Shown here piece by piece: positions 1 through 8,417 of a stretch of 64,000 bases of DNA. The position numbers were made by a program, and so were the translations under genes. This DNA is from Saprospiraceae bacterium (GTDB taxonomy: Bacteria > Bacteroidota > Bacteroidia > Chitinophagales > Saprospiraceae), in NCBI GenBank assembly GCA_016711125.1, contig JADJTQ010000003.1:620001-684000 (forward strand). Direction: 5' to 3'. Positions within the stretch are counted from its first letter, which is position 1. Every line of letters starts with the position of its first letter. The notes under the pieces are model-generated. The model searched no databases. It worked only from the letters and a program-made list of their open reading frames with translations, and was not told where the DNA came from.

Positions 1-105
1 TGGGATCCTATTTCTATGAAAATTATTGGAATCACTACATATGAAGAGAGCAGCCGTGAATGAGCAATCTACTACCCAGCTTTTCGAGTCAATATTTACG
101 GCCAT
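1..105 (-). CDS. PIN-domain (VapC-like) toxin, 5' part only
   Basis: Reading leftward from the ATG at 105 gives 35 open codons that run off the window edge. The start contains SWVVDCSFTAALF, which matches the first beta strand of PIN-domain toxins; its Asp (residue 13) would be the first metal ligand of the ribonuclease site. The start codon overlaps the end of the upstream antitoxin gene by 17 bases, the usual coupling in such operons. The sequence after ALF lacks the common LPDE-like continuation, so the gene may be frameshifted or divergent. Only the N-terminus is visible, so the call rests on one motif and its partner. Confidence 0.5.
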   Translation of the reverse strand, partial: MAVNIDSKSWVVDCSFTAALFICSDSNNFHRNRIP

Positions 106-330
106 CTTCGATCATTTCCCGAATATTGACCGGTTCACCCACCCTCTGCCTCAAGTTTTTAAATTTCGCCATTAATTCCTCTCTACTGAGTTTTTCCTCT
201 TTCGGTGCGAAAGGTATTAATTTGGCAACAGGTACCCCCGATATGTGATGACATATTCTTTTCCGTCTCGAACTTCCGCTAAAAGTTTGCTGAGCTGGGT
301 CTTGGCTTCAAAAGAACCTATGGTATTCAT
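89..330 (-). CDS. Phd/YefM-type antitoxin, frameshifted in a G run
   Basis: Two frames join into one 80-residue antitoxin. The first, from the ATG at 330, begins MNTIGSFEAKTQLSKLL and continues EVRDGKEYVITYRG, the typical DNA-binding Phd/YefM fold. The second continues VPVAKLIPF and ends in a helical toxin-binding tail, IREMIEDGRKY. The switch falls at a run of five G near position 249-254; a sixth G restores one frame of exactly 81 codons including the stop. The product would neutralise the downstream PIN toxin and autoregulate the operon. The break is either a sequencing deletion or a real loss of antitoxin. Confidence 0.72.
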
Positions 331-631
331 TACATCTAGTTTATAACCTTCGTCTAGCAAGAGTTGAAGCTGAAGGGTTCCTTCCAATCGTCACTATGTC
401 CCATAGTTGGGTATGTTTCGCTCGCAAAAGATCACCCGAATTGGGGGCATTCTACATTCGTCATTAAGATCTGATGGGCGTGATCTGATGTGATCAAAGG
501 GCCTTTACAACCATGTAGGATTTGAAAAAATGTTGGAGACCAAGTATTAGATTAACGTCTATGTCAATTTGAAAGAGAAGGTGATCGCAGATAATATGAG
601 CTTGACATTGGCTAGCTTAATTAACCTCAAT
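331..631. other. no gene seen
   Basis: I find no convincing coding sequence in this stretch between the antitoxin start and the VCBS lipoprotein stop. It would hold the promoter of the toxin-antitoxin operon at its left end. Confidence 0.4.
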
Positions 632-1783
632 CTATTTTTGATTTTTCGAAATCCATAAATTGATCGATTGGTCTTCTCCACTCCAGTTGGCACCAAGTAT
701 ATCGGCAACGCCATCGCTATTAAAATCCTCTACCTGAATGCTATGCGATCCTTTTTCTGATAATAAAATTTTATTCCATTTTTTACCATGGTCAAGATTG
801 ATTAAAACCACGACCTCGTCCGGATCTACTCCCTGGTGCATCTCAGAGTACGTCATATCAGCAATTTTATCTCCGTTAAAATCTCCCAAATCCACACCAT
901 GAATCACGCATTCAATTGAATCTACCAGAGGGTGCTCAGTCCAATCTTGGCTAACCAAATCAGATGGTTGCTCAAACCAGGATATTCGATAATACTGTCC
1001 GGCTAATTCGGAGGGGGTTAGAATAATATCCATTCGATTATCATTGTTTAAATCAGCAACAGCAAGATTGGCGCTGGCATGCCAATTGGCGAAATCATGC
1101 TTTATCCAACCTTCAGCAGAATTTTCCAACCAGAAACCGCCACCAATAATGTCCATATCTCCATCTGCATCAAGATCGATCACCCGGAGCCCCTCACCAT
1201 GATTGCATTCCAGAATCTTTTCATCCCACGCACCAACAGCCAGGTTTGTCCACAGATGTATGGTATTTCCTTTTTTTGTGCCAAAATCTGATTGATTTCT
1301 GGTAATGACGTCCAGTCTGCCATCACCATTTATGTCAGCAAGTTCCACATCATGGGTTGGGTGATCGGCAATGCGATGTACATTCCAGGACTTCTCCGGG
1401 TTTTCAGATAGTTGACCTGGATTTTCATACCAAAATAGACCTCCCATGACGACATCCATGTCCCCATCTCCATCCATGTCTCCAGCTTCTCCATCTACCG
1501 TATCATAGCCGCCTGCCGCAATGTCAAATTTCTGCCAATCCGGGTTTCGGTACCAGATGAGAGGTCCGCGTTGGCCTCCGACTATGATATCGGTCGTTCC
1601 ATTGCCATCGATATCTGAGCATATTTTTGCCCATGGATTCACCACACCATTAGTGTCAATCACGATATGGTCGAATGCGACAGTTTGAAGTGAAAGGCCG
1701 TTTACTTGTTTTGATTTGGAACCATCATTGCAAGCCAATATCAACCAGGAGATTATCAATAAAATGCTAAGAGCCTGCTTCAT
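632..1783 (-). CDS. FG-GAP/VCBS-repeat lipoprotein
   Basis: A 383-residue protein with a lipoprotein signal (SWLILAC, lipidated Cys at residue 18), followed by about seven calcium-binding-like repeats of the form DxDGDGxxDI spread over the whole chain, for example GDMDGDGDMDVVMGG and ADINGDGRLDVITRN. These are FG-GAP/VCBS repeats that fold as an integrin-like seven-bladed propeller, so one domain fills the protein. It would be anchored to the outer membrane or periplasmic face and likely binds glycans or protein partners. No catalytic domain is present. It stands alone on this strand with no obvious operon partner. Confidence 0.85.
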   Translation of the reverse strand: MKQALSILLIISWLILACNDGSKSKQVNGLSLQTVAFDHIVIDTNGVVNPWAKICSDIDGNGTTDIIVGGQRGPLIWYRNPDWQKFDIAAGGYDTVDGEAGDMDGDGDMDVVMGGLFWYENPGQLSENPEKSWNVHRIADHPTHDVELADINGDGRLDVITRNQSDFGTKKGNTIHLWTNLAVGAWDEKILECNHGEGLRVIDLDADGDMDIIGGGFWLENSAEGWIKHDFANWHASANLAVADLNNDNRMDIILTPSELAGQYYRISWFEQPSDLVSQDWTEHPLVDSIECVIHGVDLGDFNGDKIADMTYSEMHQGVDPDEVVVLINLDHGKKWNKILLSEKGSHSIQVEDFNSDGVADILGANWSGEDQSINLWISKNQK

Positions 1784-2023
1784 CGAAAGTATTTGAGCGA
1801 TTAATTTAGTGAAAGATCCTGTGCAATTGAAGCTAAAGTTAAGAGACCTTGGTCATAATGATTTCAGGCCATGAGATAGAAACACTCGATTTCTCGCCGA
1901 TTAGGAATGGGACTATAGTGTAACTATTAGGAACTATTATATAGGGCACTAAGAAGATATCGGCAGATATTTGTATTTCAGAATGCACTAAAAATTTAAC
2001 ATAAACTCTACAAGAAAACATAT

Positions 2024-2812
2024 ATGAAGTACCTTTTCACTGCACTCTTCCTCTCTTGGTTAATTCCTTTGGTTTCTCAGGAGATTGGATTATCGATAGC
2101 AGGGACTATCCAGCTAGGTAACCCTTCCGAAATTCCCCCAGTTGGAGGCATGCTATTCTGGGATGGAGAAAATTTCCTTGGTGTGGATAGTCTGAATTTC
2201 CGGCTGATGACAAATGCACGGTTTGGATCGGTCACTGATCGGGATGGAAACCTTTATCGAACGGTGCGAATTGGAATTCAATGGTGGATGATTGAGAATC
2301 TCCGGACTGCCACCTTTGCCGATGGTTCTCCTATTCAATTAGATAGTTCGGATGCAGCTTGGAGCGTGGGTAATAGTGCATATTGCTGGTATGACAATGA
2401 CAGCAGTAATTATGAGCATTTGTACGGCAAATTATACAATTGGTATGCGGTTTCTGATGTACATGGATTATGTCCGGAAGGATGGCACGTACCAACCGAT
2501 TCCGATTGGTTGACTTTGGCCACTCAATTGGGAGGCCAGGAAATTTGCGGCGGTAAAATGAAAGAGCTCGGAAGCAGTCACTGGTTGCCAGCAAATGCTG
2601 CGGCTACAAACGAGAGTGGATTTACTGCGAAACCGGCCGGATTACGTTCGATTAATGGAGCATTTCTTAATTTAAATCACATTGGCTATTGGTGGGCTTC
2701 CAATGTTTCGGGTGCAAGTGCATGGTACGGTAATTTATACAATTATAATGGGACTCTGGATGTGAATTTGGGCGATAAGTTGAATGGATTATCGGTCCGA
2801 TGTGTAGATTGA
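2024..2812 (+). CDS. FISUMP-domain secreted protein
   Basis: A 262-residue exported protein with a short signal peptide (MKYLFTALFLSWLIPLVSQ). Residues about 70-262 form a FISUMP domain (Fibrobacter succinogenes major paralogous domain), recognisable from WWMIENLRT, YGKLYNWYAV, GLCPEGWHVPTDSDW, FTAKPAGLRS and the closing LSVRCVD. FISUMP proteins are abundant surface proteins of Bacteroidota and Fibrobacteres of unknown function, often linked to particle or cellulose adhesion. The N-terminal part carries one GGMLFWDGENF motif, a weaker version of the repeated module in its downstream neighbour. Eighteen bases separate the two genes, so they probably form one transcript. Confidence 0.85.
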   Translation: MKYLFTALFLSWLIPLVSQEIGLSIAGTIQLGNPSEIPPVGGMLFWDGENFLGVDSLNFRLMTNARFGSVTDRDGNLYRTVRIGIQWWMIENLRTATFADGSPIQLDSSDAAWSVGNSAYCWYDNDSSNYEHLYGKLYNWYAVSDVHGLCPEGWHVPTDSDWLTLATQLGGQEICGGKMKELGSSHWLPANAAATNESGFTAKPAGLRSINGAFLNLNHIGYWWASNVSGASAWYGNLYNYNGTLDVNLGDKLNGLSVRCVD

Positions 2813-2830
2813 ATCTGGTCTAAAATATTA

Positions 2831-3856
2831 ATGAATACATCAATCCTGAATAAGCATCAATTGAGAATCAGAAATATTTTATCAACACTTGTATGCACGT
2901 TTCTTTTGACCTCCATGAAAGGTCAGATCCTTAGCTTATTTGTCGATGGGGGTTTGAGAATTGGGAATACAAGCGTCACCGAGCCGGAGGAAGGCACCAT
3001 ACGTTGGACGGGTGAGCACTTTGAGGGATTTAATGGAATATTCTGGACCCAGCTGGAAGGGGATTTTTTTCTTCCCAGGGTGGTGGGACCCCATGTGGGT
3101 TCGGGTGAGATTTCAGAAATTGATGGAGCTATACAAATAGGAACCAATCTCAATGCTCAATTTGGTTCCTCAAGAACCAATCCGGAAGCCGGCACCATAA
3201 GATGGTCCGGTTCAGATTTTCAAGGCTGGAATGGTGTATTCTGGGTGTCGCTGAGTGGAAATTCGCTGTACGATGTGGATGGAAACACTTATAGGACAGT
3301 CGTCATCGGCAACCAGGAATGGATGCAGGAGAACTTACGGACTGGCAAATATTTGAATGGAGAATCCATATCACTGGTCAGCGACAATTCACAATGGCAA
3401 GGCCTAAATACTGGCGCATATAGCTTGTATGAACATGAGGCTACGGAGGAGAATGTCTACGGAAAACTATATAATTGGTATGCCGTGATAGACCCACGTG
3501 GGCTATGTCCTACAGGCTGGCGGATTCCTGACAGTGGGGATTGGACGGCACTAGTTGATTTTTTGGGAGGAGCCAGTCTGGCTGGAGGAAAACTGAAAGA
3601 AACCGGCCTCCGACACTGGAACAATCCCAATACTAATGCGACTAACGAAAGTGAATTTACTGGTCTCGCTGGCGGATTTCGGAGTTTCAGCGGCTCATTT
3701 ATTTTTAAAGGTAACAGTGGTTCCTGGTGGAGCACAACTACTACTATTGGTACCCTTGATGTCTATATTCAATCTCTTTCATACGGTAGTGGGATCACCA
3801 GTTCCTATTATGAGGATCGGAGGTCCGGTGTTTCGGTACGCTGTATTAAGAAGTAA
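2831..3856 (+). CDS. FISUMP-domain secreted protein with two N-terminal WSG/NG modules
   Basis: A 341-residue paralogue of the preceding gene. After an N-terminal signal (to about residue 35, ending SMKGQ) there are two copies of a roughly 60-residue module, GTIRWTGEHFEGFNGIFW then GTIRWSGSDFQGWNGVFW. Next comes a complete FISUMP domain (about residues 145-341) with EWMQENLRT, YGKLYNWYAV, GLCPTGWRIPDSGDW and VSVRCIK. The WSG/NG module is the short element often placed before surface domains in Bacteroidota, so the two genes share one architecture with different module numbers. Likely cell-surface and adhesive; the molecular role is unknown. Confidence 0.85.
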   Translation: MNTSILNKHQLRIRNILSTLVCTFLLTSMKGQILSLFVDGGLRIGNTSVTEPEEGTIRWTGEHFEGFNGIFWTQLEGDFFLPRVVGPHVGSGEISEIDGAIQIGTNLNAQFGSSRTNPEAGTIRWSGSDFQGWNGVFWVSLSGNSLYDVDGNTYRTVVIGNQEWMQENLRTGKYLNGESISLVSDNSQWQGLNTGAYSLYEHEATEENVYGKLYNWYAVIDPRGLCPTGWRIPDSGDWTALVDFLGGASLAGGKLKETGLRHWNNPNTNATNESEFTGLAGGFRSFSGSFIFKGNSGSWWSTTTTIGTLDVYIQSLSYGSGITSSYYEDRRSGVSVRCIKK

Positions 3857-4229
3857 TTGGACGACTGGCAAAGTTTTGTTAAGAGTCACGGTGAGTAAGG
3901 ACATTTTTTTGCAAAAATGAAGAAAGCGAGGATGACAGCTTGGTTATGTTTGGATCGTTCCCTTAACTTGTTTGGCATATAAATAGACTAGCAAAAGAAC
4001 TAAATATGATGCTTTCCTATAATATGAATAATGAATTGAACCAGCGCCAGTTGTGCTGATCTGTCGTAGGTAGCTTGCCGAAACCTTCTCCTTTTACCAT
4101 TGGTCAAATAAAAAACTGACCTGCACCTGCACCTCCGTCCTAGTGGCTCGTTCCTATGCTCTTAAGCTCCGGCCTACGGGAGACGGCGTATGACACATCG
4201 GAGACCTGCGCAGATTAAAATGCTTCGGC
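3857..4229. other. intergenic, no gene seen
   Basis: Lies between the convergent FISUMP and S74 genes. I see no coding sequence and no convincing terminator hairpin. The only oddity is a short CTGCACCTGCACCTCC run near 4122. Confidence 0.4.
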
Positions 4230-5084
4230 CTACTCTGCGAAATTGGTTTTTGCAATCGGCAAGTTGACAAACTGTTTAAGTCTGTCGATTTCTTCATTGA
4301 TTGATGCATTGGTCGCAATTAGCCAGTCGATAAGTTGCCTCTGTTCATCAAATTTTTCTTGATATTCTTTTCGCATGGCATTAGCCGCTTCAACCAACAG
4401 CGGTGTCATTTTGCTATAATCCATACCGGTAGCATCGATACCGTTTTCTTCATAACCTACGATTTCAGGCATGACGGATCCAATTTCCTCTGCAATAAAT
4501 CCCACATCATGCAGGCCGCCATGATCGGAGTTCCAATCAAAATAGACACCTCTCAATTGAGCCATTTTTTCAAGTGGGTTGGGGATGTTGATAATATTCG
4601 TTTTCCAGCGTCTGGATGATGATTGTCCATAGGCTATAGAGCCATCCTCTTTCCAGGCATAGAAGTCATAGGTTTTTCCATTACCCCAGACTCCATAGCT
4701 ATTGGTACTTTCTCCCAAAACACCGATCTCATTTGTGCTTTTTCCACACACTCCATAACCTCCGGTGCTAGTGCCATAAACTCCAATCCCAGTCACACTG
4801 CTGCCAGTCACCCCTCGGGCAACCTGCCCGGTGCCAAGTACGCCACTTTTATTTATATCGGAACTGCCGGTTTGGCCAATCGTTCCATATTCGTTATTAC
4901 TTACCCCCCAAACACCAGTATGATACGTACTGATACCATATACACCAATTGAATTTAGACTGGTTGATTGAATTCCGGTGTTGTAAACTTCATCTACGAC
5001 TATTTGTTGGGCCTTTAAATAGGCCTGCCAAAGAATAAGGATAATTAGATTCAATATGATTTTCACTTTTTCTATTTTTTTCAT
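4230..5084 (-). CDS. Peptidase S74 (tail-fibre chaperone) surface protein, copy A
   Basis: A 284-residue protein. Residues 1-26 are a signal peptide (LNLIILILWQAYLKAQQ). Residues about 35-150 hold repeated GVYG-S/T units (GVYGTSTGGYGV, GVLGESTNSYGVWG), likely a beta-helical or trimeric stalk. Residues about 165-265 hold an intramolecular-chaperone peptidase S74 domain: SSSRRWKTNI at the self-cleavage serine, GVYFDWN and GFIAEEIGSVMPEIV. A C-terminal coiled-coil follows. In phage tail spikes this domain assembles the trimer and then cleaves itself off; here it probably matures a surface fibre. It is a tandem paralogue of the next gene upstream. Confidence 0.85.
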   Translation of the reverse strand: MKKIEKVKIILNLIILILWQAYLKAQQIVVDEVYNTGIQSTSLNSIGVYGISTYHTGVWGVSNNEYGTIGQTGSSDINKSGVLGTGQVARGVTGSSVTGIGVYGTSTGGYGVCGKSTNEIGVLGESTNSYGVWGNGKTYDFYAWKEDGSIAYGQSSSRRWKTNIINIPNPLEKMAQLRGVYFDWNSDHGGLHDVGFIAEEIGSVMPEIVGYEENGIDATGMDYSKMTPLLVEAANAMRKEYQEKFDEQRQLIDWLIATNASINEEIDRLKQFVNLPIAKTNFAE

Positions 5085-5183
5085 TGAAGGAATACCTGTA
5101 TAAATTTACTCAATCTGGACTGAGGGTACAGGTTTCTGACAAGATGCCTATCCAGGCCCGGATTTTATCATAAAAGTCTCTTC

Positions 5184-6059
5184 CTACTCCGTTAAATTGA
5201 CTTTTGCCATCGGCACCTTAATGAGTTGTTTAAGTTCGGCCATCTCTTTACGGATTGATTCATTGGCAGCGATCAGTTTGTCATTAAGTTGTTTTTGGGC
5301 ATTAAATTTTTCCTGATATTCTTTTCGCATAGCATTAGCCGCTTCAACCAACAGCGGAGTCATCTTGCTGTAATCCATACCGGTAGCATCGATGCCATTT
5401 TCTTCATAACCTACGATTTCAGGCATGACGGCTCCGATTTCCTCTGCAATAAATCCCACATCATGCAATCCTCCGTGATCGGGGTTCCAGTCAAAATAGA
5501 CACCTCTTAATTGGGCCATTTTTTCAAGGGGGTTGGGGATGTTGATAATATTCGTTTTCCAGCGTCTGGATGATGATTGTCCATAGGCTACAGAGCCATC
5601 TTCCTTCCAGGCATAGAAGTCATAGGTTTTTCCATTACCCCAGACTCCATAACTATGAGTACTTTCTCCCAAAACACCGATCTCATCAGTGCTTTTTCCA
5701 TACACCCCGTAGCCTCCCGTGCTTGTGCCATAAACTCCAATCCCAGTTGCGCTTTGGCCAGTCACCCCTCGGGCAGCAATACCGTAGCCGCATACACCAC
5801 TGTGATTGCTACTTGTACTGTAGCTTTGGCCAATCGTTCCATCTGCGTTAATACTCGCGCCCCGCACTCCCCATAGGTAAGTACTTGATCCCAAAATACC
5901 CGAACTATGCTTACTGATACCGTATACTGCAGCGGTATTTAGACTGGTTGATTGAATTCCGATGTTGTTGACTTCATCTACGATTATTTGTTGGGCCATT
6001 AAATAGGCCTGCCAAAGAATAAGGATAATTAGATTCAATATAGTTTTCATTTTTTTCAT
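5184..6059 (-). CDS. Peptidase S74 (tail-fibre chaperone) surface protein, copy B
   Basis: Paralogue of the 4230-5084 gene with the same architecture: signal peptide (start chosen at the Met that begins MKKMKTILN, to align with copy A), GVYG-type stalk repeats, S74 chaperone domain with SSSRRWKTNI and GFIAEEIGAVMPEIV, and a C-terminal coiled coil. The S74 portion is nearly identical in the two copies, whereas the stalk repeats differ (SGILGSSTYLWGVRG is present only here). This pattern fits recombination-driven stalk variation over a conserved assembly domain. The upstream DNA of both copies is also alike, so each probably has its own promoter. Confidence 0.85.
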   Translation of the reverse strand: MKKMKTILNLIILILWQAYLMAQQIIVDEVNNIGIQSTSLNTAAVYGISKHSSGILGSSTYLWGVRGASINADGTIGQSYSTSSNHSGVCGYGIAARGVTGQSATGIGVYGTSTGGYGVYGKSTDEIGVLGESTHSYGVWGNGKTYDFYAWKEDGSVAYGQSSSRRWKTNIINIPNPLEKMAQLRGVYFDWNPDHGGLHDVGFIAEEIGAVMPEIVGYEENGIDATGMDYSKMTPLLVEAANAMRKEYQEKFNAQKQLNDKLIAANESIRKEMAELKQLIKVPMAKVNLTE

Positions 6060-6280
6060 TAAAGGAATGTCTGTATAAATATTATTCAATATGGACTGAG
6101 GGTACAGATTCTGACAAGATGCCTATCCTGCCCCGGATTTTATCATAATAGTCTCTTAGCTAAGTCAAAGTAATTTGAGCATTTCAGATTTCGTTTGACT
6201 ACATGGGAACTAACTTCTTTGAATGTTTATCGGCGAAATTCCATTCATGGAGCACAAACGTCTGTCGCCGGGACAAAGAA

Positions 6281-6508
6281 TTATCCCAATACCAGATAGC
6301 CGGTTTCAAATGCTCTTCGTACCATGCCCGCCATATTAATGGCACCAAGTTTCTGCATAATATTTTTACGATGAGTTTTTATGGTGTCGGGAGCGATGTA
6401 TAATATTTCACCGATTTCACTGGTGGTTTTTTCCATGACAATTAGTTGCAATACTTCAATTTCGCGGGTAGACAACTTGATGATGTGATGATGATATTGA
6501 CTTTCCAT
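6281..6508 (-). CDS. LuxR-type HTH regulator, domain-only
   Basis: A 75-residue protein consisting almost entirely of a LuxR/GerE helix-turn-helix: LSTREIEVLQLIVMEKTTSEIGE, then IAPDTIKTHRKNIMQKLG, including the TVKxH-like recognition helix. Family members normally carry an N-terminal receiver or sensor domain that is absent here. I cannot find a receiver in the 390 bp upstream on either strand, so this is either a stand-alone HTH protein or the tail of a lost response regulator. Its place between S74 genes suggests, but does not show, control of those surface genes. Confidence 0.7.
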   Translation of the reverse strand: MESQYHHHIIKLSTREIEVLQLIVMEKTTSEIGEILYIAPDTIKTHRKNIMQKLGAINMAGMVRRAFETGYLVLG

Positions 6509-6899
6509 GATTTGAGGATTTGTGATTATTTTTTAGATTTTGTTTTCGTTAGATATTGGTAAGTCCATCGATGGCGTTTGAACACTATTTAACTTCTGAC
6601 ATATTTGGTGAAGCCTCGCTTGTGACCGAATGCCAATTCGTCGATACCAGGCAAGGCTTCTATTTTAGTTATTCTACATGAAGGCGCTTCAGATTCTGAG
6701 TACCGACTCTCCTCGCGGTGACCTTAGTGCTGCAATTTCATTGATCAATACTTCGTCTTCCAGTATTAGTCGGTGATTTAACTCCCAGTACGGTTACACC
6801 TATGGACTTTGAAGTTATATTCATCAGGAATGCCGACAAAAAGGAATTCTCAGATCGAAGGAATGATTTCACTTTTGCTGTTCAAATTGAGAATTCAGA
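6509..6899. other. intergenic, no gene seen
   Basis: About 390 bp between the LuxR-type gene and the third S74 gene. No frame shows recognisable protein similarity, and no receiver domain for the short LuxR protein is visible. Confidence 0.4.
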
Positions 6900-8030
6900 T
6901 TAATTGACCAATCTAAATGGAGGTTCAATAGTTGTGTATTGATTTTCTACACCGATTAGTGCTTCCAATTTTTCGAGTCGTTGAGTGAGCATCTCGTTTT
7001 CTGAGTTAAGTCCTTTCACTTGTAGTTTCAGTTCCTCATTAAGTTCTTGCACGGCTTTTACCAGGGGAACCACAAACTCGGCATAACGGAGGCTATAGAA
7101 GTCCATTTCATTTTTTGGTATTTCAACTCCACTAAAATTATACCCGCACGCTAGTGCAGCCTTCTCAACTTCCTGAGCGATGAAACCTGTTTGCAACATC
7201 TTTTCCTTGTCGGCAATTGCTTTTTTCATTTGATCATTCCACTCACGATCCTGGTTTTCGTGAAGAGCTTTACTGAGACTGGTCACATCCAGATTGTAGG
7301 TCACTGGCTGAAGTCTAAGAATAAAATCTAGCCCCACTACATCGGCTTTTATATTTCTCTTAAAACGGCCGTCACTGACGTTAGACCAGTTTTGATATCC
7401 GCCATTTTTTGCCGTGGCAGAGTTTCCAAGAATGGCATTACTGACAGCTGTCACAGTGGTACCCTGACCAATGGCTACTATGTTATATAGTCCGTTATCG
7501 TTACCGCCGGATTGCGCTCCCAAAAATGTATTATTAAAACCATAATTATGATAAGCACCTGCCTGATAACCCAGAGCTACATTAAACTCCGAAGCAGATG
7601 TTGTGCCAAGAGCTTGATTGCCGATCGCTGTATTAAACCTTCCGATCGTGTTTGCATACAATGCCCTGCTACCTACCGCAGTATTTTCATCTCCTGCGCC
7701 TATACTGTACAAAGCTTGAGATCCTAATGCGGTATTTTCAAATCCAGTGGTATTGAAGTACCCTGCAGAATTACCAATAAAGGTGTTAAAAATGCCATCA
7801 ATCACATTGGATGGATTATTGATGATTCCGGTTCCATATCCAATAAATGTATTAGTGTAGGAATCCGAATGAATCCACATCAAGTCTCCGCCGCCACTGT
7901 TCCGTAGTCGGATTAGCGGATTGGTATTGGTTTGTCCGGCGCCGGCATCAAGAACCAGCTTGCTTTCATTTTGGGCAGTCACTATGATGGTGGTCAGTAA
8001 CGAGACGATCAACAGATTAATTTTTTTCAT
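6900..8030 (-). CDS. Peptidase S74 surface protein with YadA-like head repeats
   Basis: A 376-residue protein. A signal peptide (MKKINLLIVSLLTTIIVTAQ) is followed, at about residues 55-190, by roughly 14-24-residue repeats built on NTAxGxxAL (FENTALGSQALYS, ENTAVGSRALYANT, FNTAIGNQAL), which resemble the left-handed parallel roll of YadA-type adhesin heads. Residues about 218-330 form an S74 chaperone domain (SDGRFKRNI, GFIAQEVEKAA), and the C-terminus is a coiled coil (LNSENEMLTQRLEKLEAL). It is not a close copy of the other two S74 genes. A self-maturing surface fibre or adhesin is the best reading. Confidence 0.83.
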   Translation of the reverse strand: MKKINLLIVSLLTTIIVTAQNESKLVLDAGAGQTNTNPLIRLRNSGGGDLMWIHSDSYTNTFIGYGTGIINNPSNVIDGIFNTFIGNSAGYFNTTGFENTALGSQALYSIGAGDENTAVGSRALYANTIGRFNTAIGNQALGTTSASEFNVALGYQAGAYHNYGFNNTFLGAQSGGNDNGLYNIVAIGQGTTVTAVSNAILGNSATAKNGGYQNWSNVSDGRFKRNIKADVVGLDFILRLQPVTYNLDVTSLSKALHENQDREWNDQMKKAIADKEKMLQTGFIAQEVEKAALACGYNFSGVEIPKNEMDFYSLRYAEFVVPLVKAVQELNEELKLQVKGLNSENEMLTQRLEKLEALIGVENQYTTIEPPFRLVN

Positions 8031-8241
8031 GACGAATATTTATTAGTGTTTGTAAATAAATTTTTTTGACTTGTTCTCTCAATAGGTTATGTCTTAATCG
8101 ATCTGCAGATCGAGCCCGGTTTAAGCCTGTTGGACTGAGCGATCAGCTTAGTAATTATCACTCTTCAAATGTATCTTGAGTTTAGATCGATGTCTTACAC
8201 TCTGGTTCCAAATGCTTATACAATGGTCCCAAGTGGCCTTT

Positions 8242-8316
8242 AGATTGCTGATTGCTGATTGCTGATTGTAGATTGCTGATTGCTGATTGGGGAATGCTGA
8301 TTGCTGATTCAGATTG
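8242..8316. repeat. GCTGATT short tandem repeats
   Basis: An imperfect array of the heptamer GCTGATT (about eight units, with interruptions such as GTAGATT and GGGGAAT) in the 387-bp gap between divergent genes at 8031-8417. The rest of the gap shows no coding signal. There is no spacer structure, so it is not a CRISPR array. Confidence 0.75.
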
Positions 8317-8417
8317 ACGGAGTGATGATTTAAGGATTTCTGATCGAAGAATGGATCTTAGTGAGTCGACAACCTTTGATAGTCGAAATCCATTTGACTT
8401 TTCTAAACAGAGAATTT

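Larger units (their letters stand above)
4230..6166. repeat. tandem duplication of an approximately 1-kb S74 gene unit
   Basis: The two S74 genes and about 90-100 bp in front of each are duplicated. The leader segments at about 5085-5176 and 6060-6155 share CTGTATAAAT, GGACTGAGGGTACAG, TCTGACAAGATGCCTATCC and GGATTTTATCATAA. The duplicated unit therefore covers upstream region plus gene. Similarity is highest in the 3' S74-coding half. Confidence 0.8.

Noticed and set aside
5577..5876. Plus-strand frames opposite the S74 repeats
   Set aside because: They are complements of the GVYG repeat codons and have no start signals.
8242..8316. Possible CRISPR array
   Set aside because: The repeats are seven bases, tandem, and without spacers. 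No cas gene is present in the window.
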